This document shows, piece after piece, positions 17,845 to 25,955 of a stretch of 64,000 bases of DNA. This DNA comes from Massilia phyllostachyos (GTDB lineage: Bacteria; Pseudomonadota; Gammaproteobacteria; Burkholderiales; Burkholderiaceae_D): the NCBI RefSeq assembly GCF_021044825.1, contig NZ_JAJNOC010000002.1:744001-808000 (forward strand), read 5' to 3'. The position numbers and the translations under genes are program-made. Each line of letters starts with the position of its first letter. The first letter of the stretch is position 1. The notes under the pieces are model-generated. The model was not told where the DNA came from. It saw only the letters and a program-made list of their open reading frames with translations, and did no database searches.

Positions 17845-18765
17845 TCACGGGTTGATCCTGGCGGCGACGCGCAGTTCCGCCTTGTCCATGCGCTCGTCCC
17901 AGTACCAGTAGCGTATCTCTTCGTCGCAGCGGTAGTTGACCACCTGGTGATTGCCTTGCGCATCCATCGCGTGGATCACGACGCCGGCCAGGAAGCCGCT
18001 TTTCAGTTCGGCCAGCTCCTCGACCGCCAGCTTGACCGCGTCCTCGAGCGAATGGCCCAGGCGCAGCGCCAGCACGATGCTGCGCGACGTCCCGCAGCGC
18101 ATCGTCATCTCGCCGGTATGGGTGCAGGCGGCCGCGCCGAAGCGGCTGTCGGCGTAGAAGCCGGCGCCGGGAATCGGGGAGTCGCCCAGCCGCCCCGGAT
18201 ACTTCCAGGCCCAGCCCGAGGTCGAGGTCACGGCGCCGAGGTTGGCGCCGGCGTCGCGCGCCAGGAACACCGTGGTGTCGCGCACGCGTTCGGGGTCGGT
18301 AATGGCGGTGCTGAGCGGCGCCAGGGGGATATCGGGGAAGGCCGCGCGCTGCTGCGGCGTCATCTGCTGTTCCAGTTTTTCCCACCACACCCGCTTGCTG
18401 TCCGGATGCAGCACCTCGTCGACCGCGAAACCGCGCTCGGTGGCAAAGCGGCGCGCGCCGGCGCCGGTCAGCATCACGTGCGGCAGGTGCCGCATCACCT
18501 CGTAGGCCAGGGCGGAGACGGGCAGCGTGGCCGGCACCGCGCCGACCGCGCCGACGTCGCGCGTGGTCCCGTCCATGACGCCGGCGTCGAACTCCATCTC
18601 GCCCAGCATGTTCGGCCAGCCGCCGTAGCCGACGCTGCGCACCCTGGCTTCGCGTTCGACCTTCGCGATGCCGGCCACCATGGCGGGGATCCCGGCTTCG
18701 CCCCCCTTCAGGAGGTCGACGGTGGTGTCGAAGCCGGGCCAGGCCTCGGCGTTCGCTAACAGCAT
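17845..18765 (-). CDS. N-terminal-nucleophile asparaginase / glycosylasparaginase-like hydrolase
   Basis: A protein of 306 residues related to N4-(beta-N-acetylglucosaminyl)-L-asparaginase. The autocleavage site is seen at RDTTVFLARDAGANLGAVTS, where the Thr after Asp aligns with the nucleophile of the human enzyme. The next block TSTSGWAWKYPGRLGDSPIP matches the family's substrate pocket, including the GDSPIPGAG loop, and CTHTGEMTMR follows. No signal peptide is seen, so it is probably cytoplasmic and acts on the imported compound. It lies between the ATPase and binding-protein genes of one ABC operon. ATG 18765 was chosen; GTG 18771, overlapping the ATPase stop, is also possible. Confidence 0.85.
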   Translation of the reverse strand: MLLANAEAWPGFDTTVDLLKGGEAGIPAMVAGIAKVEREARVRSVGYGGWPNMLGEMEFDAGVMDGTTRDVGAVGAVPATLPVSALAYEVMRHLPHVMLTGAGARRFATERGFAVDEVLHPDSKRVWWEKLEQQMTPQQRAAFPDIPLAPLSTAITDPERVRDTTVFLARDAGANLGAVTSTSGWAWKYPGRLGDSPIPGAGFYADSRFGAAACTHTGEMTMRCGTSRSIVLALRLGHSLEDAVKLAVEELAELKSGFLAGVVIHAMDAQGNHQVVNYRCDEEIRYWYWDERMDKAELRVAARINP

Positions 18766-18767
18766 TT

Positions 18768-19502
18768 TCACGATTTGCTCATCCTCGATAAGAATTGGGC
18801 GATGCGCGGCTGCGCCAGGCCGCCGTCCGGCGCGAAGAAGCGCGCGGTCGGCAGGTCGGCCAGCAGCCGGCCGCCGTCCAGGAACACGATGCGGCTCGAA
18901 ATATGGCGCGCGAATTCGATCTCGTGGGTGACGAACAGCATGGTGGTGCCGCTGCCCGCTAACTTGGCCAGGATGGCCAGCACCTCGGCCGTCATCTCCG
19001 GGTCGAGCGCACTGGTGACCTCGTCGAGCAGCAGGTAGCGCGGCTTCATCGCCAGCGCGCGGCAGATGCCGACCCGCTGGCGCTGGCCGCCGGAGAGCTG
19101 GCTCGGGTAGGCGCCGGCGCGCTCGAGCAGGCCGACGGAATCCAGCAGCGCGCGCGCCTCGTCCTCGGCCTGGCGGCGCGGCGTGCGCAGCACCTCGATC
19201 GGCGCCAGCGTGATGTTTTCCAGCGCCGTCATGTGCGGGTAGAGGTTAAACAGCTGGAACACGGTGGCGCAGCAGCGGCGCGCTTCGCGCAGGCCCTTGG
19301 GATCGTCGACGCGGTGGCCGTCGACCGTGATCGCGCCGCCGTCGAGCTTTTCCAGGCCGTTGATGCAGCGGATCAGCGTCGATTTGCCCGAGCCGCTGGC
19401 CCCGAGGATCGAGACGACCTCGCCCGGGTCGACGCGCAGGTCGACGCCGTCGAGGACCGTATTGGCGCCGAAGCGCTTGGCGACGCGGTCGATATGGATC
19501 AT
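18768..19502 (-). CDS. Polar amino-acid ABC transporter, ATP-binding protein
   Basis: A protein of 244 residues of the GlnQ/HisP type. Walker A is SILGASGSGKSTLIRCINGL, the signature is YPSQLSGGQRQRVGICRALA, and Walker B is YLLLDEVTSALDPEM, followed by the switch His in FVTHEIEFARHI. The typical GlnQ phrase FQLFNLYPHMTALENITLAP is present. It powers the two permeases just upstream and begins one base after the second permease stop. Confidence 0.93.
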   Translation of the reverse strand: MIHIDRVAKRFGANTVLDGVDLRVDPGEVVSILGASGSGKSTLIRCINGLEKLDGGAITVDGHRVDDPKGLREARRCCATVFQLFNLYPHMTALENITLAPIEVLRTPRRQAEDEARALLDSVGLLERAGAYPSQLSGGQRQRVGICRALAMKPRYLLLDEVTSALDPEMTAEVLAILAKLAGSGTTMLFVTHEIEFARHISSRIVFLDGGRLLADLPTARFFAPDGGLAQPRIAQFLSRMSKS

Positions 19503-19503
19503 C

Positions 19504-20175
19504 CTAGACACCCTTCCATTGGCTATGCGCGCGCAGGCGCGCTTCCCTCCGTGCGCAGACTCCCGCGACAAGGCGCGCCATCAGGTAGTACAGCAGGCCG
19601 ATCACGGTCCAGACGATGAAGGGCTTCAAGGTGCGCAGGTTGAGGATCGCGCCGACCTTGGTGAGATCCACCACGCCGATCACGGAGATCAGGGACGTCA
19701 CCTGCAGCTGGTTCACCAGGAGCCCGGTCAGCGGCCCGAAACCGAAGGCGGCCGCCTGCGGCGCCACCACGCGGCGCAGCGTTTGCCAGCGGGTCAGGCC
19801 AAACACGCGCGCCGTCTCGACCTGCTCGCGCCCGACCGATTCGATGGCGGACACCGCGATCACGTAGACAAAGGCGGCCGTATTGCCGGACAAGGTAATG
19901 AGCGCCGCTTCCACCGGCGAGAGGTCGGTCTGCAGCAGCACCGGCAGGCCGAAGAACACGAGGAAGAGCTGCACCAGCACCGGCGAATTCTTGAGCAGTT
20001 CGGCGACCAGGGCCGCGATCTGCGCCAGCACCGGCACGCGGTAGTAGCGCAGCAGCGCCCAGGCCAGGCCGATGAGTAAACCGATGAAGGTGGTCGCCGC
20101 GAACAGGGCGACCGAGACCCCGAGGCCCTGCAGCAGCAGGAGCAGGTCGTGTGCGGTAAAAGCGTCGTAGCGCAT
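19504..20175 (-). CDS. Polar amino-acid ABC transporter, permease 2
   Basis: A protein of 223 residues with about five membrane helices of the HisMQ/GlnP type. The EAA loop is seen at EQVETARVFGLTRWQTLRRV followed by VAPQAAAFGFGPL, where it contacts the ATPase. The start overlaps the stop of permease 1 as TGATG. Together the two permeases form the heterodimeric membrane pore. Confidence 0.92.
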   Translation of the reverse strand: MRYDAFTAHDLLLLLQGLGVSVALFAATTFIGLLIGLAWALLRYYRVPVLAQIAALVAELLKNSPVLVQLFLVFFGLPVLLQTDLSPVEAALITLSGNTAAFVYVIAVSAIESVGREQVETARVFGLTRWQTLRRVVAPQAAAFGFGPLTGLLVNQLQVTSLISVIGVVDLTKVGAILNLRTLKPFIVWTVIGLLYYLMARLVAGVCARREARLRAHSQWKGV

Positions 20176-20834
20176 CAGGCCAGGTTCCGGTTCAGGCGCC
20201 GGTGCAAGGCGCCGCTGGCGAGCGACACCAGCCAGGTCATGAAGGCGTACACGACCAGCAGCAGCGCGTAGACCTCGAACGGGGCGAAGGTGTCGGAGGC
20301 GACGATCTTCGCGGCGCCGGTCAGCTCGTTGAGGGTGATCGCCGACAGGATCGACGAGGTGAGGATCAGGTTCACGAACACGGCGCCGAGCGGCCGGATC
20401 GAGGTGCGCAGCGCGATCGGCAGCACGATGCGGCGGTAGATCGCGAGGCGCGACAGGCCGCTGACCTGCGCCGCCTCCAGCACGCCCGGCTCCAGCGCCA
20501 GGATGCCGGAACGGATCACGTCGGACACGAAGGCGCCGCCGGCCAGCGACAGGGCGAGCACGCCGGTGGCGAAGGCGCTCAGCTCGACGCCGATCTCGGG
20601 CAGTCCGTAGAACAGGAAGAACAGCTGGACGATGAAAGGGACGTTGCGGAAGACGTCGACGTAGAGATTGGCGATGCGCCGCGCTTGTGAGCCGCTCGCC
20701 GTGCGCATCAGGGCCACCGCGATGCCCAGTACCAGGGCGCCGGCCAGGGCCAGCGCGCAGGCCAGGGCGGTCAAGCGCGCGCCCGCCGCGAGGTCGCCGA
20801 GATAGGGCTCGAGGATGGTCGGATCGAACGTCAA
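20175..20834 (-). CDS. Polar amino-acid ABC transporter, permease 1
   Basis: A protein of 219 residues, HisMQ family, with the N-terminal FRNVPFIVQLFFLFYGLPEI motif and the EAA loop GVLEAAQVSGLSRLAIYRRI followed by VLPIALRTSIRPL. It is the first transporter gene, 75 bases downstream of cutC on the same strand, so the ROK kinase, cutC and transporter genes may form one long transcript. Confidence 0.92.
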   Translation of the reverse strand: MTFDPTILEPYLGDLAAGARLTALACALALAGALVLGIAVALMRTASGSQARRIANLYVDVFRNVPFIVQLFFLFYGLPEIGVELSAFATGVLALSLAGGAFVSDVIRSGILALEPGVLEAAQVSGLSRLAIYRRIVLPIALRTSIRPLGAVFVNLILTSSILSAITLNELTGAAKIVASDTFAPFEVYALLLVVYAFMTWLVSLASGALHRRLNRNLA

Positions 20835-20908
20835 GCAGGGCGCTCCCGTGTCAATGAAACGCGTCGAGTGTCACACACGGGCGCGCCGATTTCAAGCGAA
20901 AGGCCGGT

Positions 20909-21640
20909 TCACCCCAGCAGTTTAGCTTTCAGGGCCGCGACTTTCGCGCTGCTGGTGCGGCGGCGGGCGCCCGAATCGAAGCCGAAGGCCGCGACCTGGG
21001 GCGACGGCGGCGGAACCGGGTCCGAACACGACGCGTGGACCTCGCTCAAGGGCAGCTGCGCGCGAAGCAGGTCGACGTTGTCGGCGTTGATGCCGGCACC
21101 GGGCATGATGGCGATGCGGCCGGCGGCGGCCTCGAAGCAGCGCCGCAGGCCGTCCAGCCCTGCCGGGGCGCTGGCGGCGCCGCCGGAAGTCAGGATGCGT
21201 TCGAAGCCGAGGTCGATGGCGAGGCTCACCGCCTGCCCCAGGTCCGGACACAGGTCGATGGCGCGGTGCAGGGTGCAGCGCAGGCCGAGGCTCGCCGCAC
21301 GGCGCAGGAGCCGCTCGAGGACGCGCTCGTCGAGGCGTCCGTCCGGCAGCGATGCGCCGAGCACCACGCCGGGCAAGCCGCCGGCGGCCACCGCCTCGAT
21401 GTCAAGCAGCATCAGCGTCACTTCCGCCTCGGTGAAGCAGAAGTCGCCGCCGCGCGGGCGGATCATGGCGACCACCGGCACCGGGCTACTGGAAGCTGCG
21501 CGAATCAGGCCGGCGCTCGGCGTCAAGCCGCCGATCTCGAGCGCGCTGCATAGTTCGATGCGGTCGGCGCCACCCTCGATCGCACGCGCCAGGCCGTCGG
21601 CGCTGTCGACGCAGACTTCCAGCGTGATCGCCTCAAGCAT
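20909..21640 (-). CDS. cutC: CutC family protein (copper homeostasis)
   Basis: A protein of 243 residues with the CutC TIM-barrel pattern: LEVCVDSADGLARAIEGGAD, RIELCSALEIGGLTPS, VVAMIRPRGGDFCFTEAEV, and RILTSGGAASAPAGLDGLR. Conserved His and Asp residues of the family are present (LHRAIDLCPDLGQAV). Bacterial CutC has been linked to copper handling but its reaction remains unclear. Its start overlaps the stop of the ROK kinase gene by 8 bases (ATGCTTGA), showing co-translation. Confidence 0.88.
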   Translation of the reverse strand: MLEAITLEVCVDSADGLARAIEGGADRIELCSALEIGGLTPSAGLIRAASSSPVPVVAMIRPRGGDFCFTEAEVTLMLLDIEAVAAGGLPGVVLGASLPDGRLDERVLERLLRRAASLGLRCTLHRAIDLCPDLGQAVSLAIDLGFERILTSGGAASAPAGLDGLRRCFEAAAGRIAIMPGAGINADNVDLLRAQLPLSEVHASCSDPVPPPSPQVAAFGFDSGARRRTSSAKVAALKAKLLG

Positions 21641-22550
21641 GCGCCTGGCCCAGCTTGGCGAGGCCTAGCCATGCGGCGCCGATCAGGCCCGGCTCCGCGC
21701 CGGCCTGGCCCGGCACGATGATGGGCGCGTCGGTCTTGCGCAGGATCGCGCCGCGCACTGCCGTATCGAGCCGCGCTATCAGCGGCGCGCTGTTGGACAG
21801 GCCGCCGCCGACCGGCAGGATCGAGGCGCCGACGGTATTCACCAGCATGGCCAGCGGGCCTGTCAGCAGGTCGACGAAGCAGTCGATGGTGAGCGCGGCC
21901 TGGGCGTCGCCGGCCTGCCAGGCGTCGATGATGGCGCGGCTGTCGATCCGCTGCCCATGCAGGTGCTGGTGCAGCCGCTCCAGGCCGCGCGCGCCGCCGA
22001 CCGTATCCAGGCAGCCGGCCTGGCCGCAGCCGCAGGGGAAGCGCGGGATGGCTTGCGGCGGCGTGCCGGCGAACTGCGCCGCGACCGGGCCGTGGCCCCA
22101 TTCGCCGGCGAAGCCGCCCGGGCCGCCGATCAGCTGGCCGTTGTAGACCAGGCCGCCGCCGACGCCGGTGCCCAGGATCAGGCCGAACACGTTGGCGTGG
22201 CCGCGGCCCGCGCCGGCCTGGGCCTCGGCCAGGGCGAAGCTGTCGGCGTCGTTGATGATCCAGACCGGCAGACCCAGGGCCTGGGTCAGGTCCGCGGCGA
22301 GCGTGCGCCCGTCGATGCAGGGGATGTTGGCGCACTTGATGCGGCCCTCGCTCGTATCGACCACGCCGGCGATCGAGATCGCGACGCCACGCGATGGACC
22401 GCCTTCAGCGATCAGCGCGCGCATGACGTCCACGAACGCCGCAAAGTCATGGGTGGGCGTGGGCACCCGTTGCAGGTCGCCGATCTGGCCGTCGCTGGCC
22501 GCGACCGCGCACTTGATGGCGCTGCCGCCGATGTCGAAACAGGTAATCAT
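21633..22550 (-). CDS. ROK-family sugar kinase (N-acetylglucosamine kinase-like)
   Basis: A protein of 305 residues. The ATP loop is ITCFDIGGSAIKCAV, the catalytic Asp region is PVWIINDADSFALAEA, and LGTGVGGGLVYNGQLIGGPG plus GEWGHGPV bind sugar. The ROK zinc motif is CGCGQAGCLDTVGG. NagK enzymes of this kind phosphorylate N-acetylglucosamine; glucose is the other common substrate. ATG 22550 begins the conserved block; ATG 22559 and 22562 are also in frame and none has a clear ribosome site. An adjacent glycosylasparaginase-like gene makes an amino-sugar substrate plausible, but this is inference. Confidence 0.85.
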   Translation of the reverse strand: MITCFDIGGSAIKCAVAASDGQIGDLQRVPTPTHDFAAFVDVMRALIAEGGPSRGVAISIAGVVDTSEGRIKCANIPCIDGRTLAADLTQALGLPVWIINDADSFALAEAQAGAGRGHANVFGLILGTGVGGGLVYNGQLIGGPGGFAGEWGHGPVAAQFAGTPPQAIPRFPCGCGQAGCLDTVGGARGLERLHQHLHGQRIDSRAIIDAWQAGDAQAALTIDCFVDLLTGPLAMLVNTVGASILPVGGGLSNSAPLIARLDTAVRGAILRKTDAPIIVPGQAGAEPGLIGAAWLGLAKLGQAHA

Positions 22551-22602
22551 GGTGCGCATCATACCGGCAAGCGCGTTCGCCGCGCCAGTAAGCTGGTTTC
22601 AC

Positions 22603-22632
22603 GTAGGGTGGGCGGAGGACCGCCCACCCTAC
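22603..22632. repeat. 30-base palindrome, REP-like hairpin
   Basis: GTAGGGTGGGCGG (22603-22615), an AGGA loop and the exact complement CCGCCCACCCTAC (22620-22632) form a 13-bp perfect stem. It lies between the stop of the recombinase-like gene and the start of the ROK gene. Similar GTAGGGTGGGC palindromes are widespread extragenic repeats in proteobacteria; it could also stop transcription of the upstream gene, although no T run follows. Confidence 0.65.
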
Positions 22633-22668
22633 AAATCCGCAGTGCTTGCGTGACCTGAAGAGGGTTCA

Positions 22669-23658
22669 TTAGCCGGGATCCGGCGTCACGCGGGTCAGCT
22701 TGTAGTCGGCCGCCGAACGTTCGAGCGCCAGGCCAAGCGCGTCCTTCAGCTCCTCGGGCTTGGTCCCCTCGTCGAGCTGCCGCTTGGCGAAGGTATTGCG
22801 CAGCGTGCGCCCGCCCGAACGCGACAGGTCCAGCCCTGCGCGCTCGAAGGTGGCGCGCATCTGCACGTAGACCGTTTTCCTGGTCAGCCGGTTGCCGGCC
22901 AGGTTGGCGGGAAAGACGAACTGGCCCGGAATCGCCATCTTTTCCCGCTCCTCGAGCCATGGGCGCAGCTCGTCGACGCCTTCGCGGGGTAGGGCGACCG
23001 TGTGTTCGTGGCTGGTGTCGAGCTTCTCGCTTGGTGTAATGGTAAGCATGATCGACCCATCGATCGCCGTCTGGCCGCCCACTTCCGACACCAGCAGGCC
23101 GACCGCTTCCGACACCTTCAGGCCGGCCAGCGCGATGACGACCTGCATGGCGCGGTCACGGCGACGCTTCCAGCCATCGAAGGGCGTATTGCGCCGTTTG
23201 CGCGGCGCGTCGGCGGGGAGGGCGGCGAAGAAGCGTTCCAGCTGGTCGTCCGAGAGGCTGCGTCCGGCGTCATCCTTCTTGATGTGGGCGCGGTCGATCT
23301 GGAGGATGGCTTGCTGCGCCGGGTTCGGCGTCACGGTCAGGTGTTCGTAGCAGCGTTCGAGCAGACGCAGGTAGCGGTAGGCGATCTTGCTGTTCAGGAC
23401 CGGCTTGCCCTTTTCGGTGCGGCCGATGAAGCGCAGCAGGTCGGCCTGGGTGGCGGTGGAGAAGGCGAGTCCCTGTTCCGCGATCCATCCGGCGACGTTG
23501 TTGAACATGAAGGTGTAGATCTTGGCCGATTCGGCGGACAGGATCTTCAGCGTCCCGTCGGCGCGCATGCGCCGGCCCGTCTCGGCGAATGCTTCGGTAG
23601 AGACGAATGCCTTGAATGCCTTGACTGGGTCGGCATCCCATTGGGTGAGGGAGTGCAT
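22669..23658 (-). CDS. Tyrosine recombinase-like protein lacking most catalytic residues
   Basis: A protein of 329 residues with a phage-integrase layout: an N-terminal SAM-like DNA-binding part (to about residue 115) and a C-terminal catalytic-type domain. In box I the usual GLR is GLKVSEAVGL (Lys181). In box II the usual HxxRH is GRTLRNTFAKRQL (Arg284 where His is expected, Arg287 kept). The LGH motif is LGLALERS, while the likely nucleophile Tyr319 (AADYKLT) remains. It may bind DNA without recombining. It marks the left edge of the accessory region. One copy of a 120-bp repeat begins 45 bases upstream of its start. Confidence 0.75.
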   Translation of the reverse strand: MHSLTQWDADPVKAFKAFVSTEAFAETGRRMRADGTLKILSAESAKIYTFMFNNVAGWIAEQGLAFSTATQADLLRFIGRTEKGKPVLNSKIAYRYLRLLERCYEHLTVTPNPAQQAILQIDRAHIKKDDAGRSLSDDQLERFFAALPADAPRKRRNTPFDGWKRRRDRAMQVVIALAGLKVSEAVGLLVSEVGGQTAIDGSIMLTITPSEKLDTSHEHTVALPREGVDELRPWLEEREKMAIPGQFVFPANLAGNRLTRKTVYVQMRATFERAGLDLSRSGGRTLRNTFAKRQLDEGTKPEELKDALGLALERSAADYKLTRVTPDPG

Positions 23659-23702
23659 GGTGAGTTCCCTGAATAGTCGGTGCCGTCACCATACCATAAA
23701 AG

Positions 23703-23823
23703 GTAACTAACCAACGGTGTTCGGCCCACAACCCGAACAAATAGGCGCCAACAACTACGATCAATCCCCCAATGCTCAAGCAGGCCGCCAGGAGGGAGGT
23801 GGCTGCTCGATGGCGCCCAGAAG
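23703..23823. repeat. Diverged ~120-bp repeat, copy 1
   Basis: Begins GTAACTAACCAAC and contains CCAACAACTA at 23748-23757. Aligned to copy 2 (24670-24789) with one 1-base gap, about half the positions match. The best blocks are GTAACTAAC, AACAACTA, a 29-base block at 23770, and GCGCCC at 23813; the last three stand at the same distance from one another in both copies. It also holds a small dyad, TGTTCGG with CCGAACA (23719-23740). It lies between the recombinase-like gene and the stop of the broken gene. Confidence 0.5.
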
Positions 23824-23824
23824 T

Positions 23825-24574
23825 TCAACGCGCCAGGAATGACCGGCTGGCCACCTCGTAACGCTCCAGCGTTTCCATCTGTTCTTTCCGCAAGGGCAGG
23901 TTGGGCGTTGATTTGAAATCCGCGATCGTCTGCCGGGCGTCGTCGAGAGGGCTCAGCAGCAGCGTGTAGATGGCGCCCCAGAACGGCAGCCAGGTCCACG
24001 CGCAGATCTCCTCGGAATGCCTGACCCGGTACCAGTCGTCGTGGATGAAATCGAGGCGGCGCATGACGCTGCAGATCCGCGCCACCACCAGGGCGTCGCC
24101 GGCCAGTTCCACGAACCGTTCCGGCTTGCTCAGCATGCCATGCATGTGCGAATAGGCGGCGCACTGGCGATAGGCGGCGCGGTAGCGCAGGTAATCTTGG
24201 GGCCCCGCGTTGGTCCCGACCACCGTTTCGGCGTCGCAGCCGAAGAGCAGCAAACCGGTGAAGCTGTTCAGGAGACTCATGCGGCCGATGCCTTCGACCG
24301 GCTTCATCATGGGCGCATGGCGGCGATAGGCGGATTCGAGGACGGGGTAGGCGCCGGCGACTTCTTTTCCAGGCAGGATTCCCAGCCGCAACAGATGGAA
24401 GTAGAGCTGCTCGAGCTTTTGCGCGGACAGGATCTTCGGCGCCTAGCTCAAATGATGATTCAGGGTCGGCCAGTTGTAGATATACCAGTCGCCATCGGTG
24501 CCGGTCGCCACAGCCTTGTCTTCATCTGCGATGAAGGTATTGAAAATTTGTTCGATATCGGTCTTGGTCGTCAT
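23825..24574 (-). pseudogene. Unknown gene interrupted by an in-frame TAG
   Basis: From ATG 24574 the frame reads MTTKTDIEQIFNTFIADEDK and 23 further residues, then TAG at 24443-24445. The same frame then continues without another stop for about 205 residues (APKILSAQKLEQLYFHLLRL onward) to TGA at 23825. The residues right after the TAG look coding and have no ATG start, so a nonsense mutation in one gene of about 249 codons fits best; two genes, the second starting at TTG 24391, is the alternative. The long part has hydrophobic stretches (SLLNSFTGLLLFG, TWLPFWGAIYTLLL). No family is recognised. Confidence 0.45.
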
Positions 24575-24888
24575 CTGCCGCTTTCATGATTTGTTAGGAC
24601 ACTGCTAAGCTGCGTACTGTCGAGTATAGGCCGAGTTTGTAAGCTTGAGGTCGAAGCACAACTGAAAACGTAACTAACGAACAGGTTGCAATTAAAAACC
24701 TATAGCAGAACCGCTAACAACTAAGAAGCCTCTTTCGATACTCAGCCAAGCCACCAAGTAGAAACCACGGTTGACCAAGCGCCCGGGAGAGCATCGGTAC
24801 CGGACGGGCGCCTGTGTGCACGATCAGAATAGGGCGCCGAACCCATCAGTTACTTGGCACAGCGCTGGGCGGCTCCATTCTCGCGCCA
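24575..24888. other. Gap of 314 bases holding repeat copy 2
   Basis: Visibly more AT-rich than its flanks (24640-24770). Apart from the repeat copy at 24670-24789 and the presumed promoter for the broken gene reading leftward, nothing was recognised. Confidence 0.5.
24670..24789. repeat. Diverged ~120-bp repeat, copy 2
   Basis: Begins GTAACTAACGAAC, contains CTAACAACTA at 24714-24723 and GCGCCC at 24779, in step with copy 1 about 966 bases away. A small dyad AGGTT/AACCT stands where copy 1 has its own dyad. The two copies bracket the interrupted gene. When read on the minus strand both copies can be translated in part to similar hydrophobic stretches (LSIGGLIVVVG and LSIERGFLVVSG), so they may be decayed coding DNA. 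Confidence 0.5.
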
Positions 24889-25233
24889 TCACCGGATTGC
24901 CCTGCACACCTTCCATTCGTTGGCCCAGCGATGGAGATTCCTCATGATTTCCTTCGCAGGTACGTCGGGCGTTGCAGCCTCGGCGACTGCCTTCATGACG
25001 ACAGGGAGCGGCGTCTCGTCCAACAGGGCCATCAGATGAGGATGGAATTTTTCCGGTGCCTGGCCAGACTGCAGCATGTCTTTCAGCATGTCTTTCAGCG
25101 TGTCCGGGCCGAACTCATCTCGATAGCTCGTGCTGATGCGGCGCGCGGCGACCGCAAGCGCGCTTTCCAAACGGCCGGCGGCACTCCAAGCGAGCGCGTT
25201 GCTGAGCGATCCGCTACAGTGATGGTGACGCAA
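24889..25233 (-). CDS. Small hypothetical protein, uncertain
   Basis: A frame of up to 114 codons with only a TTG start (25233). The residues from RISTSYRDEFGPDTL onward (helical, balanced composition, ending NLHRWANEWKVCRAIR) look coding, whereas the overlapping plus-strand frame is Cys/Arg-rich and does not. A 12-bp tandem repeat (25072-25104) encodes KDMLKDML. It is divergent from the next gene with only 14 bases between. No family is recognised, and it may be a 5'-truncated remnant. Confidence 0.35.
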   Translation of the reverse strand: MRHHHCSGSLSNALAWSAAGRLESALAVAARRISTSYRDEFGPDTLKDMLKDMLQSGQAPEKFHPHLMALLDETPLPVVMKAVAEAATPDVPAKEIMRNLHRWANEWKVCRAIR

Positions 25234-25247
25234 CCATTGGACTGATT

Positions 25248-25955
25248 ATGATGAGCTTCGCAGCAGACAGGATCCTCGCGGAGTTGCACGCACATCCTCA
25301 CGATAAGGCCGGATTCGACCGTCAGGATTTCGACCTGCTTGGTAACGAAGAACGGCAGGAGCTTGCGGACACGTTCCTGGCCCTGGTCGAGGACCGGGCG
25401 GCGCTTGCCGTGCAGCTTCAGTGGTTATTGGGCGACCAGTTTGCCACTACCATCGAACGCCGAATGGAGGAGCTGCCGTTTGGTGCTCCTGCGCTGGTGT
25501 ACCTGCCATGCCGACTGCACCAGGTAACAGGAGAGGCCAGCTACCTGGCCACAGCGCGCGCGGAGATCGCACGCGGTTGTATGAGCTGGGGCAGCCAAAC
25601 AAGAAATGTATTGTTCTTCGTGCGCCAAACACTCTGGCACGATCCGGTTTTTCCCGACCTGTCTCGCCATCTCATCATTCATTATCCGGAGCAAGCCGTG
25701 AAGGAAGATGCGATGGAATGGCTGACGCAGGAGAAAGGCTATCGACCAACGGCGTGGCGCGATGATCCGGAACTGCGGCGCTGCCTGCGTGGAATGCTAT
25801 GCCGGGATGCGCCAAGTGCTCGCGCGCTGGCCATCCTCGACCGCCTGCATATCGACACGGGCACCGTGCGAGCAGCTGCGACGACACCGAGTGCAGCGCC
25901 GGCTACCAAGCTTGAAAGGGCGGCTAAAGCGCTCGTACCTGAACCCGATGACTGA
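25248..25955 (+). CDS. Hypothetical protein, no recognised family
   Basis: A protein of 235 residues, MMSFAADRILAELHAHPHDK onward, largely helical, with no signal peptide or membrane segment. Middle segments such as LVYLPCRLHQVTGEASYLAT and LSRHLIIHYPEQAVKEDAME look like a compact soluble domain, and the Ala/Thr-rich tail (RAAATTPSAAPATKLE) looks like a linker. There is no clear ribosome site. Codon use and base composition are less GC-biased than the left arm, consistent with acquired DNA. It stands alone between the repeats and the copper operon. Confidence 0.6.
   Translation: MMSFAADRILAELHAHPHDKAGFDRQDFDLLGNEERQELADTFLALVEDRAALAVQLQWLLGDQFATTIERRMEELPFGAPALVYLPCRLHQVTGEASYLATARAEIARGCMSWGSQTRNVLFFVRQTLWHDPVFPDLSRHLIIHYPEQAVKEDAMEWLTQEKGYRPTAWRDDPELRRCLRGMLCRDAPSARALAILDRLHIDTGTVRAAATTPSAAPATKLERAAKALVPEPDD

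Noticed and set aside
23703..24789. Integron attC sites for the repeats beside the recombinase-like gene
   Set aside because: The conserved ends are direct, not complementary, and the adjacent protein lacks IntI features and most catalytic residues.
25072..25104. 12-bp tandem repeat as a regulatory iteron
   Set aside because: Only two and a half units, inside a probable coding frame, giving KDMLKDML.
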